From contig JAFWDJ010000002.1 in the NCBI GenBank assembly GCA_017513095.1, positions 1-46,590 of the forward strand: a stretch of DNA of 46,590 nt, written 5' to 3'. The first letter of the stretch is position 1; each line of letters starts with the position of its first letter. Shown here one piece after another: positions 1-7,467 of this stretch. A model generated the notes under the pieces. The model was not told where the DNA came from and did not search any database. It was given only the letters and a program-made list of their open reading frames with translations. The position numbers and the translations under genes are program-made. The DNA comes from Clostridia bacterium (GTDB lineage Bacteria; Bacillota; Clostridia; Oscillospirales; RGIG577).

Positions 1-436
1 GAGCTGGCTGCAAAGCAGACTGAGGGAGTTGTCCGTCTCTCGTAGGGAGGCGTCCCCAGACGCCTCCGCATGTCTTAGCCGTGTTTTCACGGAGGCATGA
101 AGGCATGCCTCCCTACGGGCGCACGATTGATAACTCAATGCACAAATAAGCTTCATCGCCAAGTTTTTAACCTATCTTTTGCCTTATCCAAAACTCCCTG
201 TTCTGCTTAAACATAATTCTTTTTCAGAACTTCGTTCTAAAAAGACAATATGTCAAAGCAGGACGCCTTGTTTTAAATAAGTCTAAAGCAAATTTAAATA
301 CTCATCAACAAGCTTTCTGATAAGCCTTTTGTCTGCACTGATACAGTGTGCAGACACCCCTCATCCGTCACGGCTTACGCCGTGCCGCCTTCCCCCTCGG
401 GGGGAAGGCTTTATACGCCGCCGGAGGCGGCAAAGC
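1..436. repeat. Intergenic repeat mosaic downstream of polA
   Basis: No gene is visible here. Bases 1-36 are the end of a module A copy (hairpin unit ending in the GACTGAGGGA motif). Bases 41-117 form a small element (E) with 11-bp perfect inverted ends, CGTAGGGAGGC at 41-51 and its complement at 107-117, and more inverted repeats inside. Bases about 142-250 match the head of module C, including the TTCAGAACTTCGTTCTAAA palindrome. Bases 359-418 are a module B copy in reverse orientation, followed by a GCCGCCGGAGGCGGC hairpin (module F) that almost touches the polA stop codon. Confidence 0.75.
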
Positions 437-2998
437 TCACTTCGCCTCATACCACGACCGGCCGTGGCTTACGCTCACCTTGAGCGGCACGTTTATATCG
501 CACACATTCTCCATCTCGCGCACGAGTATCGCGCTCGCGGCCGAAAGCTCGTCTTTGGGCGCCAAAAGCACGAGCTCGTCGTGTATCTGAAGCACGATCT
601 TCGTCTCAAGACCGGCTGACTTAAGCGCGCGGTGCACGTTGACCATCGCAAGCTTAATAATATCGGCCGCCGTGCCCTGTATCGGCGTATTGAGCGCGAC
701 GCGCTCACCGAACGCGCGCACGTTCTTATTCGAGCTTTTAAGCTCGTCTATGAATCTTACGCGGCCGAACTTCGTTTTAACGAATCCGTCGGCCTTCGCG
801 TTCTTCACTACCTCGTCGAGATACCGTCTGACGCCCGTGAACGTCTCAAAATAGCTGTCGATATACTCCTTCGCCTTCTTCACGCTCACACCGATATTGC
901 CCGCCAGCGTAAAGCCCGATATGCCGTAGATTATGCCGAAATTGACGGCCTTCGCGCCGGAGCGCATCTCGGGCGTCACGTCCTCGGGCGAAACTCCCCA
1001 GACCTGGGCCGCCGTGGCCGTATGGATATCGCCGCCCTTTTTAAATATATCCGTCATCGCCTCGTCGCCCGACATACCGGCAAGAACGCGAAGCTCGATC
1101 TGCGAATAATCGGCCGAAAGGTACTCGCAATCCTCCCTTTCGCATACGAACGCCTTTCGTATGCGCCGCCCCTCGGGCAGCCGCACGGGGATATTCTGAA
1201 GATTCGGCTCCGCCGACGACAGCCGCCCCGTGAGCGTCAGCGCCTGATTGAAGCACGTGTGCAGGTACCCGTCGCCGCCGCGCGCCTTCTTTAACCCCTC
1301 GATATACGTCGACGAAAGCTTCGTCTTCTGGCGGTATTCGAGTATCTTTTCGATAATCGGATGATACGGCGAAAGCTTCTCAAGCGTCTCCGCGTCCGTC
1401 GAATAGCCCGTCTTCGTCTTCTTTAGCACGGGCAGGCCGAGCCGCTCAAAGAGCACCGAGCCGAGCTGCTTTGGCGAGCCTATGTTGAACTCTCCGCCTG
1501 CCATATCGTATATTTCGCGCGTCGTGCGCTCTATGGCCCCCGAGAGCTCTGCGCCTATTTCGTCAAGCACGGCCTCGTCTATATACATGCCCTCGCGCTC
1601 CATCTCAAAAAGCACGGGCGCAAGCGGCATTTCGATTTCGTAGAACAGATAATGCTGCCCGCTTTCCTCTATATGGGCGCACATCTTCTCAAAAAGCGCA
1701 GGCATACATAAAAGCGCCTCGCACGCGTCCGACTCGCTTTCGTAAATATCGCCCATCGGCGATATGCCGCCGCCCAAAAAACGCCCCGCCGCGCGGAAAA
1801 AGCCGCCCGCGGGCAGCGACGGGTCCGCAACGTAGGCCGCGAGCATAAAGTCGAAATCTCCGCCCGAAAGGCGCGCGCCCTCGCGGTCGAGCCTCGTCAT
1901 GTCGCGCTTTAAATCGTAGGCGCGCTTTTTTACGCTTTCGTCGGAAAAGAGGCCGTAAAGCGCGCCGTTTTCGCATCTGTATACATCGCCGCCGCAGAGA
2001 ACGAACGTGTGTTCGTCCTGCATTATATAATACATAACGCCATCGTTTTGTATCTTTTTTATAATACCTTCATCATACCCGCGCGCCTCGCGTTTTTCTC
2101 GCGCGCCTCCGTCCGCCGATTTTTCGGACGGTTTTAATCCCAGCCTTGCAATCATCGCCTTCAGCTCAAGCTCCGAAAGTATCTCATAAAGCCTGTCCGC
2201 GTCGTAATCTCTCACGCGCGCGTCTTCGGGCGAAAAATCTATCGGCGCGTCCTTTCTTATCGTGCCCAGGTCGCGGCTCAGATACGCCATATCGCGTCCC
2301 GCGGCAAGCTTGTTTTTAACGCCCGCCTTTTCGCCGTCCGCGGCGCCGTCTTTATATATCTCGTCAAGCGAGCCATACTTCTTTAGAAGCGACACCGCCG
2401 TCTTTTCGCCTATGCCTGAAACGCCCGGGATATTGTCGGACGCGTCGCCCGAAAGCGCCTTTAAGTCTATAAGCTGCGTGACCCTAAGCCCGTACGTCTT
2501 TTCCACCTCGTCGGCCGTATATCGCGTCGTGAGCGTCTGACCGCCCTTCGTAGTTATGAGAAGCACATTTGTCTTATCGCCGATAAGCTGAAGGTCGTCG
2601 CGGTCGCCCGTCACGATATCGCAGAAATGGCCGCCCTCTTCGCATATGCGCGCCACGGTGCCGATAACGTCGTCCGCCTCAAAGCCCGCGCATTCAAGGC
2701 AGGGCACGTTCATGGCGGCAAGTATATCCTTCACAACGGGAAGCTGCGCGGCGAGCTCGTCGGGCATTCCCTTTCTCTTTATCTTATACCCGTCGAACAT
2801 CTTATTTCGGAACGTGCCGCCCGGCAGGTCGAACGCGGCGCAGACGCAGTCGGGCTTTTCGTCCTCGATGAACTTTAAGAATATATTGAGAAAGCCGTAT
2901 ACGGCGTTAGTCGGCTGCCCCTTTGAATTTGTGAGCATCCGTATAGCATAGAACGCGCGGTTTATTATGCTGTTGCCGTCGAATATCATTAGCTTCAT
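437..2998 (-). CDS. polA: DNA polymerase I
   Basis: Repair and Okazaki-fragment-processing DNA polymerase of 853 residues, the usual length for bacterial Pol I. The N-terminal 290 residues are the 5'-3' exonuclease (FDGNSIINRAFYA start, then the GFEADDVIGT and TGDRDDLQLI metal-site motifs). The central region (about 310-450) sits where the 3'-5' exonuclease should be but lacks recognisable DxE/YxxxD exonuclease motifs, so proofreading is probably absent, as in Bacillus and Thermus Pol I. The C-terminal polymerase domain has LTGRLSSAEPNLQNIPVR, motif A with Asp630 (ADYSQIELRV), motif B (AKAVNFGIIYG) and motif C His-Asp-Glu 806-808. The start ATG follows GGAGGCGGG. The gene appears monocistronic, with its own promoter at 3031-3059 behind the terminator of the upstream operon. 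Its stop lies against a repeat cluster. Confidence 0.97.
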   Translation of the reverse strand: MKLMIFDGNSIINRAFYAIRMLTNSKGQPTNAVYGFLNIFLKFIEDEKPDCVCAAFDLPGGTFRNKMFDGYKIKRKGMPDELAAQLPVVKDILAAMNVPCLECAGFEADDVIGTVARICEEGGHFCDIVTGDRDDLQLIGDKTNVLLITTKGGQTLTTRYTADEVEKTYGLRVTQLIDLKALSGDASDNIPGVSGIGEKTAVSLLKKYGSLDEIYKDGAADGEKAGVKNKLAAGRDMAYLSRDLGTIRKDAPIDFSPEDARVRDYDADRLYEILSELELKAMIARLGLKPSEKSADGGAREKREARGYDEGIIKKIQNDGVMYYIMQDEHTFVLCGGDVYRCENGALYGLFSDESVKKRAYDLKRDMTRLDREGARLSGGDFDFMLAAYVADPSLPAGGFFRAAGRFLGGGISPMGDIYESESDACEALLCMPALFEKMCAHIEESGQHYLFYEIEMPLAPVLFEMEREGMYIDEAVLDEIGAELSGAIERTTREIYDMAGGEFNIGSPKQLGSVLFERLGLPVLKKTKTGYSTDAETLEKLSPYHPIIEKILEYRQKTKLSSTYIEGLKKARGGDGYLHTCFNQALTLTGRLSSAEPNLQNIPVRLPEGRRIRKAFVCEREDCEYLSADYSQIELRVLAGMSGDEAMTDIFKKGGDIHTATAAQVWGVSPEDVTPEMRSGAKAVNFGIIYGISGFTLAGNIGVSVKKAKEYIDSYFETFTGVRRYLDEVVKNAKADGFVKTKFGRVRFIDELKSSNKNVRAFGERVALNTPIQGTAADIIKLAMVNVHRALKSAGLETKIVLQIHDELVLLAPKDELSAASAILVREMENVCDINVPLKVSVSHGRSWYEAK

Positions 2999-3030
2999 GT
3001 TCCCGCCTCCGAACGTAAACTTAATAAATT

Positions 3031-3059
3031 ATTATATCATAAATAGCAGCTTTTGTACA
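3031..3059 (-). promoter_or_regulatory. Putative sigma-A promoter of polA
   Basis: On the minus strand, TGTACA (-35, 4 of 6 matches) at 3054-3059 and TATAAT (-10, perfect) at 3031-3036 are separated by 17 nt. It lies 33 nt upstream of the polA start. Confidence 0.6.
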
Positions 3060-3074
3060 GCCCGCACCCTTTTG

Positions 3075-3103
3075 AAAACAAAAAAGCTGCCGAAGGGCAG
3101 CTT
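3075..3103 (-). terminator. Intrinsic terminator after phosphoglucomutase
   Basis: The 8-bp stem AAGCTGCC/GGCAGCTT (84-91 with 96-103 of the 3000s) is followed on the minus strand by a run of six T residues. It sits 19 nt past the phosphoglucomutase stop and closes that operon before the polA promoter. Confidence 0.8.
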
Positions 3104-3121
3104 CTTTGTTGTTTTAACCCC

Positions 3122-4837
3122 CTATTTTACAAGGCTTTTCGCGTACTGTCTGAACCTCTCTATCTTGCCTTCGCACTCCTTCGTGCTCTCGCCGTCCGTG
3201 AGGAAGTATATCTTTATCTTCGGCTCCGTGCCCGACGGGCGCATGATAAAGCGCGACCCGTCCGAAAGCTCATAATAGAGCACGTCCGACTTAGGAAGCA
3301 TGATCTTCGTTTTCTCGCCCGTTGCCGTATCCGTGCGAACGCCCGCCTTGTAATCGCGCACCGCCGCAACCTTATACCCGCCGATGCTCTCCGGCGTATT
3401 TTCGCGTATGCGCGCCATGACCTCGCCCATCTGTGCGGGCGTTGCGAACGCGGGATTCGTCACGTTTATTATCCCCTCGAGCGAACAGCCGTATTCGCCG
3501 TAAATCTCATCGAGCGCGTCCCACAGCGTCATGCCGCGCGTCTTATAATACGACGCCGCCTCGCAGACGAGCATCGACGACACGACCGCGTCCTTATCGC
3601 GGCAGTATGTGCCCTTTAAATAGCCGTAGCTCTCCTCGTAGCCGAAGATATACTCATACTCGCCCGTTTTTTCAAATTCGAGCATCTTTTCGCCGATGAA
3701 CTTAAAGCCCGTGAGCACTTCAAAAAGCTTGACGCCGTTCTTCTCGGCAATGCGCCTGAAAAGCTCGGAGCTCACGATAGTCTTTATCGCCGCGGGATGC
3801 GCGGGCATCCGTCCGCTTCTTTTAAGCCCCTTTATAACGTAATCAAGAAGCAGCACGCCTACCTGATTGCCGTTTAAGTGCCTGTATTCGCCGCCGCGCA
3901 AAGAGAGCACGCCTATCCTGTCGGAGTCGGGGTCGGTACCGATTACTATATCCGCGCTGACGCTTTTTGCGATATCCGCCGCCATCGAAAAGCTCTCCGG
4001 ATTTTCGGGATTCGGAGACTTCACCGTCGGAAAATCGCCGTCCGGCGTAAACTGCGCCGTAACGGGCACGATATCCGTAACGCCGATGCGCCCGAGCACC
4101 TCGGGCACTATCTTATAGCCCGCGCCGTGAAACGGCGTGTATACTATCTTCAAGCCCGCCTTCTTTACAAAACTTATGTCAACCGCCTCGTTGAGCACGC
4201 ATTTCATGAACGCCTCGTCCGTCTCGCGTCCCATAAGCACTATCTTCCCCTCGCGGACGGCCGCGTCAAAGTCCATGGTCTTAACGTCGTCGAAAACGTC
4301 CGTCGTCTCCATAATGTCGGACACCTTCTTCGAGTTCTCAAGCGACATCTGCGCGCCGTCCTCCCAGTACGCCTTATATCCGTTGTACTCCTTGGGATTG
4401 TGGCTCGCCGTAATGTTTATGCCCGCGATCGCGCCCTTATATCTCACCGCGAACGAAAGCTCCGGCGTCGGACGAAGCGCGTCGAAAAGATATGCCTTCA
4501 CGCCGTTCGCCGCAAGCACGCACGCCGCATGGCGCGCGAACTCTTCGGAATTGTTGCGGCTGTCGCACGCTATGCACACGCCGCGCGCCATGGCGCCGCT
4601 TCCGTTCGAGGCGATAAGCTTCGCCATCGCCTGCGTCGCCTGACCCACGGTATACAGATTCATGCGCGAGGTGCCCGCGCCCATAATGCCGCGAAGGCCC
4701 GCCGTGCCGAATTCAAGCCGCCGACCGAAGCGAAGGCGGATTTCCTCCTCATTGCCCGCTATCGCCTCAAGCTCCGTTTTCAGGCGCGCGTCCGTATTCT
4801 TTAAAAGCCAGCGCTTATATATCGCCGTATGATCCAT
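3122..4837 (-). CDS. pgcA: Alpha-phosphoglucomutase / phosphomannomutase
   Basis: Cytoplasmic alpha-D-phosphohexomutase that interconverts glucose-6-P and glucose-1-P (possibly mannose phosphates), supplying nucleotide sugars for wall and capsule. The 571 residues fit the PgcA-type group. All four active-site signatures are present: the phosphoserine loop TASHNPKEYNGYK, the metal loop GTDPDSDRIG, the sugar-binding FGYEESYGY and the phosphate-binding RPSGTEPKIKIY near the C-terminus. An N-terminal LEFGTAGLRG segment is typical of the PGM2-like branch. It is the last gene of a three-gene operon (34 nt after the DUF975 gene). Glucose versus mannose preference cannot be read from the motifs. Confidence 0.94.
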   Translation of the reverse strand: MDHTAIYKRWLLKNTDARLKTELEAIAGNEEEIRLRFGRRLEFGTAGLRGIMGAGTSRMNLYTVGQATQAMAKLIASNGSGAMARGVCIACDSRNNSEEFARHAACVLAANGVKAYLFDALRPTPELSFAVRYKGAIAGINITASHNPKEYNGYKAYWEDGAQMSLENSKKVSDIMETTDVFDDVKTMDFDAAVREGKIVLMGRETDEAFMKCVLNEAVDISFVKKAGLKIVYTPFHGAGYKIVPEVLGRIGVTDIVPVTAQFTPDGDFPTVKSPNPENPESFSMAADIAKSVSADIVIGTDPDSDRIGVLSLRGGEYRHLNGNQVGVLLLDYVIKGLKRSGRMPAHPAAIKTIVSSELFRRIAEKNGVKLFEVLTGFKFIGEKMLEFEKTGEYEYIFGYEESYGYLKGTYCRDKDAVVSSMLVCEAASYYKTRGMTLWDALDEIYGEYGCSLEGIINVTNPAFATPAQMGEVMARIRENTPESIGGYKVAAVRDYKAGVRTDTATGEKTKIMLPKSDVLYYELSDGSRFIMRPSGTEPKIKIYFLTDGESTKECEGKIERFRQYAKSLVK

Positions 4838-4871
4838 AATGCCTCATTCCTTTCGGTAAAAAAGCCGCGTC

Positions 4872-5756
4872 TTACCAATCGTTCTTCTCGTCCGCGTCCT
4901 TGTCCTCGTAATATCCGCCGCGGCCGTAATCGCCGCTTCTGTCAAAGGCGTCCTTTTCGTCATTTGCAAAGCCGCCGTTTTTATCGCCGCCGCGGCCGTC
5001 GTTTCGGTCGTCGCCGCGGTCATAAAATCCGCCCGACTGCGTCTGAGAGCCGCCGCCGTTATTGTTTAACGAAAGCCCCGTACCCCGTTCCAAAAGCAGC
5101 GCATTATAGAAGTTCGAGACCGTCGTCATGTAGTACGGATTGAGCCACAGAAGCAGTATGCCGAACGTGAGGCACGCAAGAATAGCCCAGCCGATAAAGC
5201 TAAGATGCAGCACGAAAAGGCGCCACTTATTTCCCTTCATGAGCTGCTTCGAGCGCTCCACCGCGGCCACGATGCCTATATCGGGATTCTCGGCCATAAT
5301 GATGAACGACTGCGAATACCTGTACGCCGCGATTATGCCGGGGATTATAAGTAACAGCGTCCACAGGAACGTCTTTATAAATACGTAGAGAAAAAGCCCC
5401 GCGATCTTCGGAAAGCGGCTTATCGGCGTGAACATATCGCCCGCGCGGCTCTCCTGCCCGCGCGAAATGCGAAGAAATACGAGGGCAACGCCTACGTATA
5501 TCGGCGAAAGCACTATGTTCATTATAAGACCGAGCCCCTCGTAGCCGTACATTACGGCGGGGTCCGGCTCGAACGATACGCCGTTAGCTATGCAGTTCGC
5601 GTAATATTCAAGCTCGTCGTGAAACGGCAGCTGTACCAGCCACGAAAGCACGCCGACGATGACCCAGAACAAAATCGTCACGCCTATCGCAAGGCCCCAT
5701 CTGCCTTTGAGCGACGCCTTCGCGTTACGCTTCATCTCTCCTCTTGTAACCTTCAT
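4872..5756 (-). CDS. DUF975 family integral membrane protein
   Basis: Polytopic membrane protein of 294 residues belonging by pattern to the DUF975 family common in Firmicutes, whose function is unknown. The start MKVTRGEMKRNAKASLKG is typical, followed by a first hydrophobic segment (about 23-42). Further membrane segments lie around residues 70-95, 120-150 (with LLIIPGIIAAYRYSQ, a family-typical loop) and 180-210. The last 70 residues are a soluble tail rich in Gly, Asp and Arg, which is unusual and low in complexity. A strong GGAGGTG ribosome site sets the start. It is the middle gene of the operon, 27 nt after the degenerate NodB-fold gene. No substrate can be inferred. Confidence 0.85.
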   Translation of the reverse strand: MKVTRGEMKRNAKASLKGRWGLAIGVTILFWVIVGVLSWLVQLPFHDELEYYANCIANGVSFEPDPAVMYGYEGLGLIMNIVLSPIYVGVALVFLRISRGQESRAGDMFTPISRFPKIAGLFLYVFIKTFLWTLLLIIPGIIAAYRYSQSFIIMAENPDIGIVAAVERSKQLMKGNKWRLFVLHLSFIGWAILACLTFGILLLWLNPYYMTTVSNFYNALLLERGTGLSLNNNGGGSQTQSGGFYDRGDDRNDGRGGDKNGGFANDEKDAFDRSGDYGRGGYYEDKDADEKNDW

Positions 5757-5783
5757 CTTATATACACCTCCGTGATAATAGGC

Positions 5784-6908
5784 TTACGGCCTCGTCGTAA
5801 GCTTTATCGTTATAAATTCCGCCTTCTTTTCCGCCATGTATCTCGAAATGCCTCCGATAAGGCTTTCGTCCGAAAGAAGCACCGAAGTGCGCGCGCTTCC
5901 CGTAAGGCGCTCCGTCACCGTTGAAAGGCCCGCGCCCGCCGTGATCCTCGGCCGCCATACGATAAAGCCCGCGGCCGAAATCTGCTCCGCCGCGCCCTCC
6001 TCAAGCGCGCCGTACTGCTCCTGCGAAATATATACGGCGTTCACGCCGACCTTGTAAAGCCGCGCCAGGGTATCCGCCGTATCGCGCGCGAGCGCCGACA
6101 GCGCCTCCGCGTCCGCTTCGGGCATGTCGGACAAATCTATGCCAAGCTCATGCCCCGCGGCAAGTATGCGCGCCGCGCTGTCGGGCGCGTTCTTTATATA
6201 GCCCGCCGACACGAAAAACGTCGCGTGCGCGCCGTTTGTCCGAAGCGCTTCTAAAATACCCGAAAGACGCTCCTCGGGCGGCGAGACGAACATAAGATAA
6301 ACGTCGGGCGTAATCTCCTCCTCGGGCTCTCCCTCGCCCGGCAAAGGTCCGCCCTGCTGTGTCTGCGCCGGCGTGTCCGTCTGCGTCTGAACGGGCGTGC
6401 TCTCCGGCTCCTTCGGCATAAGCTCGCCCTTATAGCGCTCCGTGAACTCACGGTCGCTCAAATTTGCGGCGCGAAGCGAAAGCCGCACAGTATTTATCGA
6501 CGAAAGAAAGCTGTACCGAAGCCCGAACACGTCGCACATCACGCGCGCCGGCACCATAAAGGTGGAATTCTCATAGTAGCACGGCACGTAGTACACCTCA
6601 AGATTCTCGTCCGTCGCGATATTCTGTATCATATTGAACGTAAGCGAATGGCGGCCTCCCGATACGGAAAGCGTTTTCGACACGCCGTCATAGCTGTACG
6701 AAAGCGCGAAGTAATTTGTAAACACCTCTATCGGCACATAGCAGACGTTGCTTACGAAGACGGGACGTATGCCCCTCGGCGGATCTGCAAGCGAATCGTT
6801 TATGCCGAGCGAGATATCCATAACGGCCAGCGAAACGCCCGACGAAAGCAGCGCCGAAATCACAAAAACGATAAGCGCAAGCACCGCCGCGCCGCGTCTT
6901 TTTTTCAT
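5784..6908 (-). CDS. Secreted protein: copper-amine-oxidase-N-like domain plus degenerate NodB fold
   Basis: 374 residues. An N-terminal hydrophobic segment (about 8-30) is a signal peptide or anchor. Residues about 40-146 resemble the copper amine oxidase N-terminal (stalk) domain, which is widespread in Clostridia as a cell-surface module and has no oxidase activity by itself. A Glu/Pro/Thr-rich linker (160-200) follows. Residues 201-374 look like a polysaccharide deacetylase (GAHATFFVSAGYIKN, then GHELG), but the catalytic motifs are gone: the TFDD position reads MFVSPP, the HxxxH position reads IDLSDMPEA, and the late Leu-His motif reads VLLSDE. It is therefore probably a non-catalytic sugar-binding or structural protein. 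It is the first gene of the operon with DUF975 and phosphoglucomutase. Assignment to the fold is by motif pattern only. Confidence 0.75.
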   Translation of the reverse strand: MKKRRGAAVLALIVFVISALLSSGVSLAVMDISLGINDSLADPPRGIRPVFVSNVCYVPIEVFTNYFALSYSYDGVSKTLSVSGGRHSLTFNMIQNIATDENLEVYYVPCYYENSTFMVPARVMCDVFGLRYSFLSSINTVRLSLRAANLSDREFTERYKGELMPKEPESTPVQTQTDTPAQTQQGGPLPGEGEPEEEITPDVYLMFVSPPEERLSGILEALRTNGAHATFFVSAGYIKNAPDSAARILAAGHELGIDLSDMPEADAEALSALARDTADTLARLYKVGVNAVYISQEQYGALEEGAAEQISAAGFIVWRPRITAGAGLSTVTERLTGSARTSVLLSDESLIGGISRYMAEKKAEFITIKLTTRP

Positions 6909-6951
6909 TTTTCACAGCCTCATCTCATAATATTCTTACCCGTATATTCCG

Positions 6952-6980
6952 ATTATCTCATAATTTTTTGAAAACTTCAA
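6952..6980 (-). promoter_or_regulatory. Putative sigma-A promoter of the NodB-fold/DUF975/pgcA operon
   Basis: On the minus strand, TTGAAG (6975-6980) and GATAAT (6952-6957) are separated by 17 nt, 44 nt upstream of the first gene. Confidence 0.65.
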
Positions 6981-7014
6981 CTTATTAGACGCCATCCGTT
7001 TTATCTTTGTTTCA

Positions 7015-7047
7015 AATATAAAAAGGGACGCGTCCGGCGTCCCTTTT
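7015..7047 (-). terminator. Intrinsic terminator after the glycyl-radical-tail gene
   Basis: The 11-bp stem AAAAGGGACGC/GCGTCCCTTTT (7021-7031 with 7037-7047) has a 5-nt loop. It lies 33 nt beyond the stop of the 7080-7370 gene. T-rich sequence follows on both strands, but only the minus strand has a gene ending here. Confidence 0.8.
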
Positions 7048-7079
7048 TAATCTTATAAACTTTTAACGATTCCTGCCCT

Positions 7080-7370
7080 TTACACGCTCAGGCTGTGCTT
7101 TACTCTGTCGTGCTCCTCGGCCAGCTTTGCATTATTCCAGCGCGTCATATCGCCCACGAGATAGCCCGTGATGCGTCTTATCCGCTCGAACGGCACGGCC
7201 TTCGTCTTGAACTTCTCGGTGCAGGTACCGTCGCCGTTGTCGTGAAATTCGGCACGTGAAATATAAAGCCCTTTCGCCGCAAGGCCCTGCTCCTCTTCGG
7301 CCTGGAGTATCTCGTCCATTATGAACTTCGCGTCCAGATTATCCGGATTTATTATATCTCTGTCATACAT
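7080..7370 (-). CDS. Stand-alone NrdD-type glycyl-radical tail protein (putative)
   Basis: 96 residues. The C-terminal third resembles the extreme C-terminus of anaerobic (class III) ribonucleotide reductase NrdD. Residues 64-72 (IRRITGYLV) fit the glycyl-radical signature S/T/I/V-x-R-I/V/T-C/S/A-G-Y-x-G/A/C/V except for Thr at the C/S/A position, which would make Gly69 the radical site. It continues with RWNNAKLAEEHDRVKH, matching the R-x-N-x-x-K...E...DRVKH tail of NrdD. The remaining 60 residues contain no reductase barrel and only one Cys (Cys50), so the NrdD zinc Cys cluster is absent. The gene has its own strong promoter, a GAGGAGGT ribosome site and a terminator, so it is not a decayed fragment. 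By analogy with GrcA/YfiD, which replaces the radical domain of pyruvate formate-lyase, it could be a spare radical tail. That is inference. Confidence 0.6.
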   Translation of the reverse strand: MYDRDIINPDNLDAKFIMDEILQAEEEQGLAAKGLYISRAEFHDNGDGTCTEKFKTKAVPFERIRRITGYLVGDMTRWNNAKLAEEHDRVKHSLSV

Positions 7371-7398
7371 ATTGTATTACCTCCTCGCAATATGCTTC

Positions 7399-7427
7399 AT
7401 TATAAACTATATATTGTGTTCGGTCAA
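7399..7427 (-). promoter_or_regulatory. Near-consensus sigma-A promoter of the glycyl-radical-tail gene
   Basis: On the minus strand, TTGACC (7422-7427) and TATAAT (7399-7404) are separated by exactly 17 nt, 28 nt upstream of the ATG. This is among the best promoters in the window. Confidence 0.8.
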
Positions 7428-7467
7428 GCACTTTGCGAATATTTTTCACGAAACGGGAGCGGGAAGC

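Noticed and set aside
1860..2060. Proofreading 3'-5' exonuclease in PolA
   Set aside because: The region has about the right length, but the DxE, NxxxD and YxxxD motifs are not visible.
437..3103. polA as part of the upstream phosphoglucomutase operon
   Set aside because: A strong terminator (3075-3103) lies between the genes, and polA has its own TATAAT promoter.
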